Shown: one piece after another, positions 34,345 to 44,968 of the stretch
Position numbering within the stretch: the stretch's first letter is position 1
How the letters are laid out: every line of letters begins with the position of its first letter
Assembly: GCF_932274485.2 (NCBI RefSeq)
Contig: NC_065879.2
Location: 46,920,936-46,984,935 of the forward strand
Reading direction: 5' to 3'
DNA: 64,000 nucleotides
Source: Patella vulgata
Taxonomy: Eukaryota > Mollusca > Gastropoda > Patellidae
Notes under the pieces: model-generated
Seen by the model: only the letters and a program-made list of their open reading frames with translations
What the model was told of the DNA's origin: nothing
Databases searched by the model: none
Position numbers and translations under genes: made by a program

Positions 34345-34842
34345 ATAATTATTTCGTTATAACGATTTAATATTTCGTTATAACGAATTAATATTTCGTT
34401 ATAACGAATTAATATTTCGTTTAAACGAATTAATATTTCGTTTAAACGAATTAATATTTCGTTTAAACGAATTAATATTTCGTTTAAACGAATTAATATT
34501 TCGTTTAAACGAATTAATATTTCGTTATAACGAATTAATATTTCGTTAAAACGAATTAATATTTCGTTAAAACGAATTAATTATTTCTTTATAACGAATT
34601 ACTTATTTCGTTTAAACAAATAATGATTTCGTTTAAACAAATTAATTATTTCGTTATAACGAATTAATATTTCGTTATAACGAATTAATATTTCGTTATA
34701 ACGAATTAATATTTCGTTATAACGAATTAATATTTCGTTATAACGAATTAATATTTCGTTATAACGAATTAATATTTCGTTATAACGAATTAATATTTCG
34801 TTATAACGAATTAATATTTCGTTTAAATGAATTAGTATTCGA
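34345..34842. repeat. palindromic 21 bp satellite (about 23 units)
   Basis: The unit is aatatttcgttataacgaatt, 21 bp, written here as aatatttcg, ttataa, cgaatt. Its core TTCGTTATAACGAA is a perfect palindrome, and the linker attaat is one too. A variant block (about 34415-34520) has TTCGTTTAAACGAA, a different perfect palindrome, so the centre changed while self-complementarity was kept. A few units (34540-34580) have TTAAAA, which is not palindromic. Confidence 0.95.
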
Positions 34843-34849
34843 GGCGCAT

Positions 34850-36755
34850 ATACTAATAAGATTACAAGTTACTGTTAACTGACATAATCGTTGAAATGAT
34901 ACAAAGGGAAGAACTGATAAACACGTATTTGTCCTGGAATTAAACTCTTAATCCACTGTTTGGTGAGCTGTCCATCCTTGGCATGGACAGATGTCACATG
35001 ACGACTGCCTATTGTCACTTGACGTGATGACATCAACCTGTCTACTCCCGGAGGGCGCGACCGCAAAACGGATTTGGGATGCAGCAAAACCTTTTAGAGT
35101 AATGGAGGTTTTAAAAATGTTTAGAGAGAATCGTAAAAAAAGAGAATTGCAGGCCTGAAAAGGAGGAGAGGATAGGGGTTCCCTCCCTAGTAGAGAATTT
35201 AATAAGTGTTGCGGTGGCGACTGTATTATCTCAGAATTTGGATGACCCGACCACTACAAATGATGAAGTCCCATAACCGCCTGCAAAGAAAGCTAGGACA
35301 GATGAAGCTGAAAAGGTAGAAAGGTGTTTTGTAAACGTTTAATAGTATGATATATCTTTTGTTGATTAAGTCCTGTGTGGCGTAGAAATTAGATTTTTTT
35401 ATTACTAATGTAATTTAGATTGCCCGTTAACGTGAACGTGCTACAGTACTATTCCCAATACACACATCTGCAGGGCAGGGTCGGGCAGATCAGGGAGAAA
35501 AGAATACTATAGTGACTAGCAACGAGACGTAGCTAAAAACGTTGATATATACTGATGTGCTTATATTTAGCTATGATTGGGTGCCCTTTGTTTCACCTGG
35601 CAAACATAATTTCTCTATTAATGCTTGTAACATCTTAAAATTAAGTTAATTTTATACTATTAAAATCTGTTACACATGCGCAGCCCAATCTATTGAAACA
35701 ACTTTCATTTATCAGCAAATATTGATCTTAAAGTAAATCAAGCGTTGTTTTATCAAATTTGATACGGACATTCATTATTACGGTAGGTTAGTACTGTGGT
35801 CCGCCTTTATGTGTTGAAGACCTAAATTTAAAATGTCGGAGAAAGCAATCTTTTATCGCTTAGATTTAAAAAGAGGGTTTTGTACTCGAGTCGTGCTTAA
35901 TTGTAGTTGGATGTTGTAGTTTACTTGTAGTTGGATGTTGCAGAAATGTTATAAATAAAAATAATCAATCGTTGTTTCGAAGAAAAAAATGTTAATGTTG
36001 CTTATTTGAATCCAGATGTGATAAGCGTTGGGGACTTGGCCCCACGCGCTACTCGTGTTCTTCTTCCTTCTCTTCTTGCTCTTGAGGGCGACGCTCTTCA
36101 AAACGCCAATCTCCGTTAATTTAAGTACGATACACATGAAACTTGATATGCATCCTCTGCATCGATTGACGGATTTCGATCTTTGATATGACGTCACAAT
36201 TCCAAGATGGCTGTGATGACGTCACAATCGGTTTCCAGTCCATAATACGCCCCATTCTCCCAAACAGAGATGTATTCTCTTTCAGTTCACACTAACAGCT
36301 AGATATCGCGATCTGAAGAGATTGAGCACGCCCGTACTTGCTGTTAGTCTCCAATTATTTAACTGTACCGCAGACTAAATTCTGCCAGACAATTTGATTC
36401 AAAACAAAAGACAATTTGTAAAATTCATAATCCTTTGTTACTCGCCTCTAATTTAATCACTTTCCGCTTTTAACATAAATGTGTTGGGATCTCAAACCCA
36501 CCCCGAAAAAAGGGACAGGGTTGAAAATATTCTATTATTCGCTTAAACCATAAAGCATCGGCCGTAATAACTGCCCTTAGAAAGAACGGTCTGTTTCATT
36601 GTCGATAGAAATGAAATCTGCTATGATATTCGTCACTTTGAGACCATCAATGTTCATTTCATGACAAAACTTGACAAACAATATTAGGCTTGCAGGGGTG
36701 CAGGAAGCAATTTGGCACAGAAGAGGTTGCAGCTTTTCAGAAAGGGTGTTTCTTA
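34850..36755. other. gene-poor interval with paired TGACGTCA sites
   Basis: No supported gene. Two perfect TGACGTCA (CRE-type) octamers lie at about 36189 and 36218, on either side of an 'aagatggctg' word. They could mark an alternative promoter or a TE-derived one. 'gtagttggatgttg' is duplicated at 35902-35940. Otherwise AT-rich and unique-looking. Confidence 0.4.
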
Positions 36756-36757
36756 TA

Positions 36758-37620
36758 TACTAAGCAGCAAAAGAAACGTCAGTTTGGTATGTTACTCTGA
36801 ATAGACGCATTGCATAAAACTTGCCAAATGTTTTTATTATGTGACCACATCTCCAACTTTACCTGAGCAATAAGGCTCCTTCCCAAACACAGAATTGATC
36901 CCAGGAAATGTTCTCAAAAACGCAACCTGACTTCTGAGATGGTAATGTGTTCTTCATGATTTTCATGTACCCCATGCTGCACGTGCTGTTCACCGGTACC
37001 AGCCCTATAAAATCCTCAGCGGAACCAGGCGCTTGGAAGAGTCGACGCTGTCCACACTGCCCAAGCCGTTGCCAATCACTTCCAGGTTAATGTTCGGACC
37101 ATCTATAGGCATCATCAGCGCTTTCGGGCCACAAACACCACGGATGATCGCCCCCGAACTGGTAGACCAAGAGTTACCACAAGGCGACAAGATCGCCATG
37201 TTGTGCTACAGCACGTGCAGAATCCCTTCACACGGGCATCTGAGACAGCACGTCAGACAGCGGGAACACATGGAAGACGCATCAGTACCGATACAGTGCG
37301 CCGACGTCTCACCAGAGAGAACATCCATTGCCGTAGACCTTACTGTGGACCGATCCTCACCCCTGGCCATCGACGTGAACGTCTACAGTTTGCCTAACAA
37401 CACCAGAACTGGCGACAGAGGCAATGGAGAACTGTTCTGTTTACAGATGAGAGTCGGTATTGCGTATCAACTACAGATGGCAGGACCAGAATATGGCGTC
37501 GACGTGGCCAGCGTTATTCTGAACAATGTGTCATGGAACGAGATTCATGGGGAGGTCCAAGCATAATGGTTTAGGTTGGAATCGGCCTGAACCAGAGAAT
37601 GGGCCCTATGGCGTTCCAAA
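36758..37620 (+). mobile_element. second Tc1-type transposon, 5' half only
   Basis: The left end starts near 36758 with agcagcaaaagaaacgtcag, a Tc1-type terminal sequence. The transposase remnant follows in shifting frames: HGRRISTDTVRRRLTRENIH (helix-turn-helix, 37280-37345), HRRERLQFA, then FTDESRYCVSTTDGR (first catalytic Asp, about 37440-37480) and RRRGQRYSEQC, then a GPSIMV segment and GPMAFQNL. The sequence ends at about 37628 in a T-rich tract (37631-37685). The second Asp, the Glu and the right TIR are missing. It differs from the 3.07 kb copy in both ends and protein, so it is another family. Confidence 0.75.
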
Positions 37621-38170
37621 ATCTTGACGTTTTTTTGTTTTGTTTTGTTTTTTTTGTTTTTTTATTTTTTTTTATTTTTTTTGCTGTTTAGTATATATAT
37701 GGGTAGAGACAAAGACACTACTGAATGGCGTTCGGCTGAGCATCCAACGATCATGAGTAACCCAGTTGGTGGAATATTAAAATTTTGGTATCGCAGGGTA
37801 AAACCAAGTAGTGCTTTTTAAGTTTTAATTCATACTGTCTTTCCATCTTATTTTCTATTGTTTAGTGTTGGCGATAATGCTATTAAGATCGCTGACAATC
37901 CGATTGCATTAAGATAAATATTATTATGTTTCAATATTTTGCTTGTGTTTTCAGCGCAACCATTTATCCAGATAATCCGATTTGTATGGATTCATCCAGA
38001 TTCGCCAATTTGCTATATACACGGATTGTAATGTTTATAACAAAACAAATTACGAATACAAGAGAGACTGACTCGTTTCCGTCAATTTTGTATGTCATTT
38101 CAACCAACATATCATAAAAATGAACGAACTCACAAAATGGAAGCAAAACTGTTGATAATACGCAACTTAC

Positions 38171-38304
38171 TTGGCCTCGTTTAGATACACAGTTTCCTCT
38201 TCCGCTACATCTGTCGCCATCTTTCCAACAATGCTGCTCTTTTACCGTTACATTCAATCTTAGTCCAAATTCACAGCTCACCAGTTTATGGTCTTCTAAA
38301 TCAA
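38171..38304 (-). CDS. dner: DNER-like gene, exon upstream of the EGF array
   Basis: A 134 bp internal exon. The acceptor atttattcaag precedes TTGATTTAG; the donor is GGCCAA followed by gtaagt. It encodes (V)DLEDHKLVSCEFG, LRLNVTVKEQHCWKDGDRC and SGRGNCVSKRGQ. It enters in phase 1 and leaves in phase 0, matching the phase-0 start of the exon at 19758. Joining the two gives cysteines C, C, C | C, C, C of a complete EGF module. LRLNVTVK...C..., then CSGRGNC matches my recollection of human DNER (LRLTLVVKVSTC, CSGKGKC) just before its EGF array. Upstream exons (signal peptide, N-terminal EGFs) should lie right of 38304 but I could not identify them. Confidence 0.75.
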
Positions 38305-38589
38305 CTTGAATAAATAATATAATGTGGGTTACTTTGTTAGACAAAATCAAATTCAATACGATATTTTACTACCTTATTATTAAATCTTTGGGAAAATGGT
38401 ACGCTAATATATCGAGAGAGAGTCTGGTCGCCATTTTGTTACCCATTCTTACGTTGCAGATAGAATCACAGTACAGCGTGTGACCGATTTATATATTTTA
38501 GATCAGGACCAATGTATTTTTATGTTCACTCAAGTATAGAGGTAAACAATAATTTTAATAAATCAATTTTATTGATAATATTTATTTAT

Positions 38590-39025
38590 TTATTTATTTA
38601 TTTTTTAACATTAAAAATACAGCAATAATCCAATATATATCGCTTGACTACGGGTTAAATCGAAAGTATCGAAAAATGATTACCCTTGAAATTAGAAGCT
38701 AATTCTGTATTTAATTGGTATCATATGTTATTATCCCGCGTCGAACGAAGTTATAAGGGGGGGATATTGAAACGGGCTCCGTCCATCCCGATTTCGTTTC
38801 CGAATTTTATTTTTTTTAAAAATGACATTAAACATACTGCAATGATCCAATATATTATTTGACTACAGATTAAATCGAAGTATCGAATAATGATTGCCTC
38901 TGAAATTAAAAACTAGTTTTTTATTTAATTTTAATTTTTATCGTATGTTATTATAACGCGCCGAAAGTGGTAAACGAAAGATACTGAAACGGGTTCTGTC
39001 CATCCCAATTTCGTTTCCAGGGCAT
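38590..39025 (+). repeat. tandem duplication of a roughly 230 bp unit
   Basis: Two imperfect units share taaacatactgcaatgatcc / aaaaatacagcaataatcca, gactac.g.ttaaatcgaa, 'tatgttattat' and 'gaaacgggctccgtccatcc' / 'gaaacgggttctgtccatcc', each ending atttcgtttcc. Preceded by a (TTTA)n microsatellite (38578-38602). The family is not identified. Confidence 0.7.
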
Positions 39026-39111
39026 ATCAGAGGATATCTTTATGAAACGTTGTTATTTGTAAACACATCAACCGATTATATTAGTTGTGCATTTTTGTGT
39101 TTCCTTGGAAA

Positions 39112-39300
39112 CAGTGAGTTGAGTTGTCGAGTGATCTAACACGTGCGCTTTAGATCACCAGCTGTGTCATTGAGTTAAGTGGCGATATTTCGATCTAAAG
39201 ATTCTACGTGACAAGGAGTAGGGTTGCCTGTCCAACCTCGTGGGTTTTCTCTGTTTCTACAAGTCCCCTCCCACTGCCAAAGACTAGACAAAGAATAATA
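39112..39300 (+). mobile_element. SINE-2 copy, diverged
   Basis: gttgtcgagtgatctaacac (head), gtcattgagttaagtggcg, ctacgtgacaaggagtaggg, cgtgggttttctctg, cctcccactgccaaag. The tail is missing. Confidence 0.75.
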
Positions 39301-39939
39301 TTAATCTTAATAAACAGAAATTTTTCAGACTGAAAGGCTTAATTCGAATGATAATGCGCAGTGTGAAATGCTAATAATGAGTTCTGACAGTTCTGCATAA
39401 GATGTATGGTCAGTAAGAGGCGAGAACTGTGCAATATACCGCAACACTTTATACCATATCCACGATATTTGAATCGAAAAACGACTAGGCCTACTTGGCT
39501 AGGCCTACACTGTGTGTCTCAAGCTCATAGCAAATTATTAAAAATGCACTCCTGGGTGATGTTGAAGTCATGAAACATAATAAAGAAAAATGACCACATT
39601 GATGAAGTTCAAATCGAAAAATATGTGTCAAACTCAAAAGTGTAAGTTCATAAATTTGTTTCGAAAATTCATTCATGGACGAAGTCATTGTACATATCTA
39701 TAAAAAATGACCAAAACCGCAACACTTTATGCTATAGAGACGAAATCTAAACTGAAATAACATCTACTACTTAGTTCATAGCAAATCATCAAAAAAATAA
39801 ATAAATAAATAAAATAACCAATGACGTGACGTGAATGTCATTAGGTTGGGAACTTCTTCGAACTACAATAACAATCTACGATCGCTTGAAACCGTTAAAA
39901 ACCAGCGGCTGCCAGGCTGGATACGCCCACATTTTGCAA

Positions 39940-41335
39940 GAGATAGATAGAGAACAAAAAAGCGATTTTCGTACAATCAATGGCCCTAATTCAGGAAGTT
40001 ACGATCCGATATGCGCGAGTATCAACAGGAACCAAGATCTCTGGGTTATAAACATATATTTCAAGTTTCATCAAAATCGGATCAAAATTGTGACTTCGAA
40101 AGGGTCCACAACCTTGACATACCATATATCGAGGGTATAGAACATAATTGCGATAAGTCAATATATCAGGCATTGTGACTTATCACAATTATGTTCTAAA
40201 CCCTCGATATACTCTTCAAAAAAAGTAGGGGATATTGAAATGCAAATACCCATGCAGGTTGTGAGGGAGAGAGAAATGGGGTTTAACGCCCACTCGACAC
40301 AAACTAGGTCGGACCACAAGCTAAAAACGCGATTTTTCGTACAATCAAGGGCCATAATTCAGGAAATGATGATCCGGTATGCGCGAATATCGAGAGAAAC
40401 CACGATCGTTGGGTTATAAACATGTATTTCAAGTTTCACCAAAATTGGATCAACATTGTGGCCTCTAGAGGGTCAACAACCTTGATATACCATATATTTA
40501 CACTATTTACCTACGAGGGACCGCCATTTTGTCCAGCAGGTTTGGTCCAATTTTCACGAAATTCGAACTAGAGTGTGACGGTAATATATTCCAACGGTTT
40601 TTAAAATCGAATAAATATTGTTACCTGTAGAGGGACCACAAGCTAAAAACGTGATTTTTCGTACAATCAAGGGCTATAATTCAGGAAGTTACGATCCGAT
40701 ATGCGCGTTTTGAAAGAAACCAGGATCTATGGGTTATAAACATGTATTTCAAGTTTCATCAAAATCGGATCAAAATTAATATTCCACATTTGCGTATGAG
40801 GGGCGGCCATTTTATCCGGCAGTTTTGGTCCGATTTTCACGAAATTTTAACTGACGCATCATAACAGTGTATCTGTGATGTATTAGCACGAGTTTTTAAA
40901 TCGGATAATAATTGTGACCTCTAGAGGGACCACAGGCTTACAACGCGAGTTTTCATACAATCAGGGGCCACAATTCTGAAGTTACGATCCGATATGCGCA
41001 AATATAGAAAGGAACCAAGATCTTTGAGTTTTAAACGTGCATTTAAAGTTTCATAAAAAAATCAGATGAAAATTGTGACCTCTAGAGGGTCCACAAGCTA
41101 AAAACGTGATTTTTTCGTACAATCAGGGGCCATAATCCATGAAGTTATGGTCCGATATATGCCAATAGCCAATATCAAAAGGAACCGAGTTCTTTGGGAG
41201 ATAGACCTATATTTTAAGTTTCGTCAAAATCGAATAAACATTGTGACCTGTAGGGTGTCCACAAAAAAATTGTGGACGTCCGGACGTCTGGACAGGAGCA
41301 ACAACAATATACGTGCACATGAAAATGTGGGAGTA
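39940..41335 (+). repeat. repeat family R, array of about five units
   Basis: 'gcgattttcgtacaatc'-type starts occur at about 39961, 40329, 40652, 40945 and 41108. Each is followed by ggccataattcaggaagt, gatccgatatgcgcga and caagtttcatcaaaatcgga; several units carry ggcggccattttgtccggca and ttttcacgaaattcgaact. The array closes with acaaaaaaattgtggacgtc and 'acatgaaaatgtgg', the same end as at 15.85 and 26.9 kb. The shared end suggests one dispersed element with internal tandem growth. A hairpin and Tc1 end interrupt it at 40126-40245. Confidence 0.8.
40126..40245. repeat. long hairpin followed by an isolated Tc1-type end
   Basis: Bases 40128-40165 (cgagggtatagaacataatt, gcgataagtca) pair with 40178-40204 (tgacttatcacaattatg, ttctaaaccctcg) with few mismatches. 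Immediately after, 40207-40238 reads ctcttcaaaaaaagtagggg, close to the terminal repeat of the 3.07 kb Tc1 element. No transposase adjoins it. Confidence 0.6.
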
Positions 41336-42199
41336 TAAAAACGAATGATAGGCTATTACTATTGACATCAAACAAGAAAGAATTTTTACCAGGCTTCCAT
41401 CTACTTCTTTTTAATTTCACTTCCCATAACCGAGGCCTTTCTTCATTTTTTTGTGAACCTGTACATATGAATCCATGTGTCACGTGACAACCGTTATAAG
41501 GCTCTGCCAACCTCTTGTTGGGGGTAATTAAACAAACCATGATCTATTATTTTAAATATACTGACAAAAATTTAAAACTCTGTTAACTGAGTTAACGGTT
41601 CGATGCGTCATTGGTAATCCCTTGCAACCTGCATGTATAATATTGTGGAAATTTAATCTCCAATCGGAATAGACGCCGCCATATTTCATTGGTAGCGGAG
41701 AACTCGATGAGCATAGTTGAAATCCGATTGAATTCAAGCCGGAAGGTTATCTAGCGTTGGTATTTTGATTGTGTTCTCTAAATTTAATGTTAAATAATCA
41801 ATCTGAGTACATATTTAGCGTAGATTAAGCCGTGAAAAATTTGATATTTTAGCGAAAATGCAAATGACGCATCGTTCCTTTAATTAAAGAAATCATACGT
41901 GCGATCATTTAAAGGCAATATAAATTGTTACAGGTCAAAGGGAAACTAATAATAACATACAAAATAAATTATATCTGATTAGCCAATGATAATTAGGGAA
42001 AACCACTTAATCATAACCTTGAATAGTAACAGATAAGAAGGGAACTTATCAAAACATATGGAAGGTAATTATATAAAGCACAACAATTATAAGGGAAACC
42101 ACATAATCAATTAATTATTTCGTACGAAGTCGGCGATATGGGAAAACAACATTTTATTTTATTCGAAATAAAGATGTTTTAGGAAAAAAAACCTAGGTT

Positions 42200-42240
42200 T
42201 TTGCGAGTACTTTCCGCTTTTAAAAGCTTCTTCAGGCAAA
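42200..42240 (-). ncRNA. minimal type I hammerhead-ribozyme-like fold in the PLE-C left arm
   Basis: On the minus strand (the PLE sense strand): 5' stem I UUUGC (42236-42240), core CUGAAGA (42229-42235; consensus CUGANGA), stem II AGCUUUUAAAAGCG (42215-42228; GCUUUU/AAAAGC pairs, with an A-G mismatch at its base), core GAAA (42211-42214), a two-pair stem III AG/CU with loop UA (42206-42211), cleavage nucleotide C at 42205, and 3' stem I GCAAA (42200-42204). Very short stem III is typical of the hammerheads reported in Penelope-like elements. The inverted arm at 44801-44841 has the same layout but the core reads CUGAAAA and stem I has a mismatch. Activity is not shown by sequence alone. Confidence 0.65.
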
Positions 42241-42529
42241 TTTTAACAATTGATGTGACGTAATAACGTCATGGTTACAACAATGAACTATAATGGCTAT
42301 AATATGCACGATAAGATAATATGCATACATTATGTATTATTAACAAAATTATTAATGAAACATTTATAATTTACACAACTACAATGTTAATATAACAAAA
42401 AATCAACACCTTGAATTAAGCAGTGGTTTGAATTTTTCAATAAAATATGTTTCCTTTGCTTCTAATAGATCGTTGTTTTTGCTGTTTAATTGATATAACG
42501 GAAAGACATTTTAATGTCTTTCCGTTATA

Positions 42530-42733
42530 TCAATTAAACAATTTTAAAAAATTGCATTTGCCACAAACATCAAGGTGTCGGCTCAGGGGTATCATCCTGT
42601 ATAGCGGATTAAGAATATGTTGTCGATGGAGGTTCATTCTTAATCTAAGCATATTTATGGTCTTTCCGATATATCTACCCTTACAGCCCGGACAAATTAT
42701 TACATATATAATGTAATCGGATTTACAAGTCAT
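42530..42733 (-). pseudogene. GIY-YIG endonuclease domain of PLE-C
   Basis: It encodes MTCKSDYIIYVIICPGCKGR, then YIGKTINMLRLRMNLHRQHI and DVCGKCNF. The pattern Y-V-I-x-C-x-x-C-x(2-4)-Y-I-G-x-T followed by L..R...H is the GIY-YIG nuclease fused to canonical Penelope RTs, where it nicks target DNA. It is separated from the RT part by the MULE insertion. Confidence 0.85.
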
Positions 42734-42748
42734 TGGTTGTTTTACATG

Positions 42749-43695
42749 GGTTTGTTCTCACTTTCCCAGCAGATTAACCCTACTAATTAAGCGGATTAGG
42801 GATTAGTTATAGATTAGTGAGTTATACTCTGTTTTAATTATTGCATGAACAGTTCAATTTAACCTATGACATGTGTGAACTATAAATCACTGTCTGATTT
42901 TTCGTTCGTATGTCGGTTTAATTTTATACTTAATTACGATGAACACTGTTTATGATAAAAGTTTATTAAATAGTCGAAAGTTCAAATTGTATGTCATTCC
43001 AAATTGGCTAATGCACAGGTAAACGTTAGATTCATTCCAAACTCGAGAGGTACTCGAAGCCTAGTTTATGATAATTATAAGTTTAGTGTTAAGACAAGAA
43101 GAGGAGCTACCATTCACTGGAGGTTTACTGTTCGTGAATGCCCTGCTACTTGCAATACGAGAAATGACCTGGTTACTACCTACAGAAACAACAAACAATG
43201 TTGAAGGTTGGCATTCAAAGTTAAAGAAAGTATCGTCAAACCATCCAAATATTTTTTGATTCACAGAACTACTAAAGTCAGAACAGGGTTACACAGAGAT
43301 ACAAATTTTACAATATGGAAATGGAGGCGTTTCACGTCCAAAGAAAAGAAAGTACATATAATTAAACAGAAGAATACATGATGAAAATCAAAGATTATTA
43401 ACTGGTTTGATGACTTCATATGAATACGGAAATTTGATATCACATATAGTCGGATTTTAAATATACATGTACAATACTAAATTTGTTAATAAAATAACTT
43501 GTATGTAAAGTGGTTAATATTGATATGAAAAATATATATGTACATGCTAAATTTTTTAATAAAATAACTTTTATGTAAAGTGGTTAATATTGATATGAAA
43601 AAGACTATAGTTTTAACACCATTGTTACCCTAATTAGTACTGGTCCAATGATTTTACCTGGAAAACAGTAGCTGCTGGGAAAGTGAGAACACCCC
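42749..43695 (+). mobile_element. MULE (Mutator-like) transposon, internally deleted, inside PLE-C
   Basis: A 947 bp insertion with inverted ends: both share TGTTCTCACTTTCCCAGCAG, preceded by GGTT or GGGG. It is flanked by a perfect 9 bp duplication, TTTTACATG, at 42740-42748 and 43696-43704, the duplication size known for Mutator. Coding remnants on the plus strand are a FLYWCH-type zinc finger (43004-43150: RFIPNSRGTRSLVYDNYKF, then HWRF and ECPATC) and the end of a MULE transposase (43190-43440: NNVEGWHSKLKKVSSNHPNI, a TGA at 43257-43259, then FTELLKSEQGYTE). The catalytic core between them is deleted, and the expected WxC cysteine of FLYWCH reads Phe. Confidence 0.9.
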
Positions 43696-44907
43696 TTTTA
43701 CATGAAATGTAAAATTGTCCGTGATATTTATGGATGCACCTTCAATTATGATTGAACACGTTTTACATTTGGATTCATTACACTTGTTAACAGTGGGTAT
43801 GATTTTAGTTGATTCGAATTTTGATGAGATTAGTAATTTAGCCAGGCTTTGAGGTTGCTTTAAACTATTTATTATTTTTGTCTTATTTAATATATCATCC
43901 ATAATCGGGCTATTTTTAAGAATATGGAGATTATTATTAATTATAGATTTACCATCTTCTTGTGATGGGTTGAAAATAGTTACTAAAGCAACTTCTTTGT
44001 GACTCTTTGTTTCACAAATCGTTTTGGGACACCTTAATTTGCTCTGATCTAAACTTAAAGCTTTTCGAATGGTATCATCTACTAGTTTTGCCGGATAGTG
44101 TTGCTTTTTTAGAAAACTTTTAAGCTCATTAAGGCGTATTTGTTTGATATCCGATTGTGAAACTATCGTGCACACACGTCTAGCTAAATTATACGGAATA
44201 TTACGTTTGATATGAGAAGGATGGCACGAATTAAAATTGAGATACTGATGTGTGTCTGTCGGTTTATAATACATGTACATATCAGTTTCAATTTGACCAT
44301 TCGGTAAAAGATTCACCGTGACATCGGGAAAGTTTAGTTTTACTTTACTTGATTCAACCGTGAATTTAATGTCGACATCTAGGCTATTCAAGAGTTCGTG
44401 GAGTTTGGTGATCGCTGTATCTGCTATATTAAGGACGCACAAACAAGCATCCAGAAATCGTTTCCACGATTACTTAATCATACCGCTAAGAGTTTTATCG
44501 AAGGTTGTGGGTACTTTCTCATACCAAATTTCTTCGAGGTAACCTAATGTTAATGTTGCGTATGTCGGACCAACTTTTGTACCCATAGCAACTCCTTTAA
44601 TTTGTGAGAAATAATGCTTAATTCAAGGTGTTTTTGTTATATTAACATTGTAGTTGTGTAAATTATAAATGTTTAATTAATAATTTTGTTAATGATACAT
44701 AATGTATGCATATTATCTTATCGTGCATATTATAGCCATTATAGTTCATTGTTGTAACCATGACGTTATTACGTCACATCAATTGTTGGAATTGGTAAAA
44801 TTTTCCTGAAAAAGCTTAATAAAGCGGAAAGTACTCGCAAAAACCTAGGTTTTTTTCCTAAAACATCTTTATTTCGAATATCTAACGCCTAAGTGTAGCT
44901 TTAACTA

Positions 44908-44912
44908 TAGCC

Positions 44913-44968
<56 letters not shown>

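Larger units (their letters stand above)
32560..34845. mobile_element. inverted-repeat element with palindromic satellite at both ends
   Basis: Left, 32640-32715, reads ttacgatttaacacgtcgac, then ctcaatgctccaaacacc. Right, 34255-34335, carries the inverted copy: ggtgtttggagcattggggt, then gtcgacgtgttaaatcgtaa. Outside the arms are TTCGTTATAACGAA palindromes, two on the left (32574-32605) and a long array on the right. The interior is patched together from SINE-1 and SINE-2 pieces, and part of the left arm recurs directly at 33519-33560. I do not recognise the family. Confidence 0.65.
19759..38170 (-). other. 18.4 kb repeat-filled intron of the DNER-like gene
   Basis: This is inferred from the two flanking exons: donor gtaagt at the 38171 edge, acceptor ttacag at the 19758 edge, both phase 0, and joining them completes an EGF module. 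Within it lie SINE-1 and SINE-2 copies, a RecQ-like fragment, a CR1/L2-like LINE, an R array, the palindromic satellite and a Tc1 remnant. An additional small exon inside cannot be excluded, but the EGF cysteine pattern leaves no gap for one. Confidence 0.65.
42161..44879 (-). mobile_element. Penelope-like retroelement PLE-C between inverted 263 bp arms
   Basis: The arms 42161-42422 and 44615-44879 are inverted copies, well over 90% alike, sharing attcgaaataaagatgtttt, aaacctaggtttttgcgagt, gtgacgtaataacgtcatgg and aaggtg/caccttgaattaagca. Between them, on the minus strand, are the C-terminal half of a Penelope RT (about 43705-44600: MGTKVGPTYATLTLGYLEE, then FPDVTVNLLPNGQ and FNSCHPSHIKRNIPYNLARR) and a GIY-YIG nuclease (42530-42733). 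PLEs are known for inverted or direct pseudo-LTRs and hammerhead motifs. The copy is 5'-truncated at RT motif B and is interrupted by a MULE at 42749-43695. Confidence 0.88.

Noticed and set aside
34345-34842. Regular 21 bp repeats as a CRISPR array
   Set aside because: There are no unique spacers; repeats are contiguous and palindromic, and the genome is eukaryotic.
37033-37566. 177-codon plus-strand frame at the second Tc1 copy as a host gene
   Set aside because: It is a shadow frame; the transposase motifs (RRISTDTVRRRL, FTDESRYC) lie in the other frames of the same stretch.
41386-41540. Possible exon (minus strand) encoding NGCHVTHGFICTG, resembling the end of a C-type lectin domain, with a gtaaaa donor in a phase compatible with the 38.3 kb exon
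   Set aside because: It does not resemble the DNER region expected upstream, the acceptor is ambiguous, and the C-terminal part is low-complexity. Phase agreement alone has a one-in-three chance.
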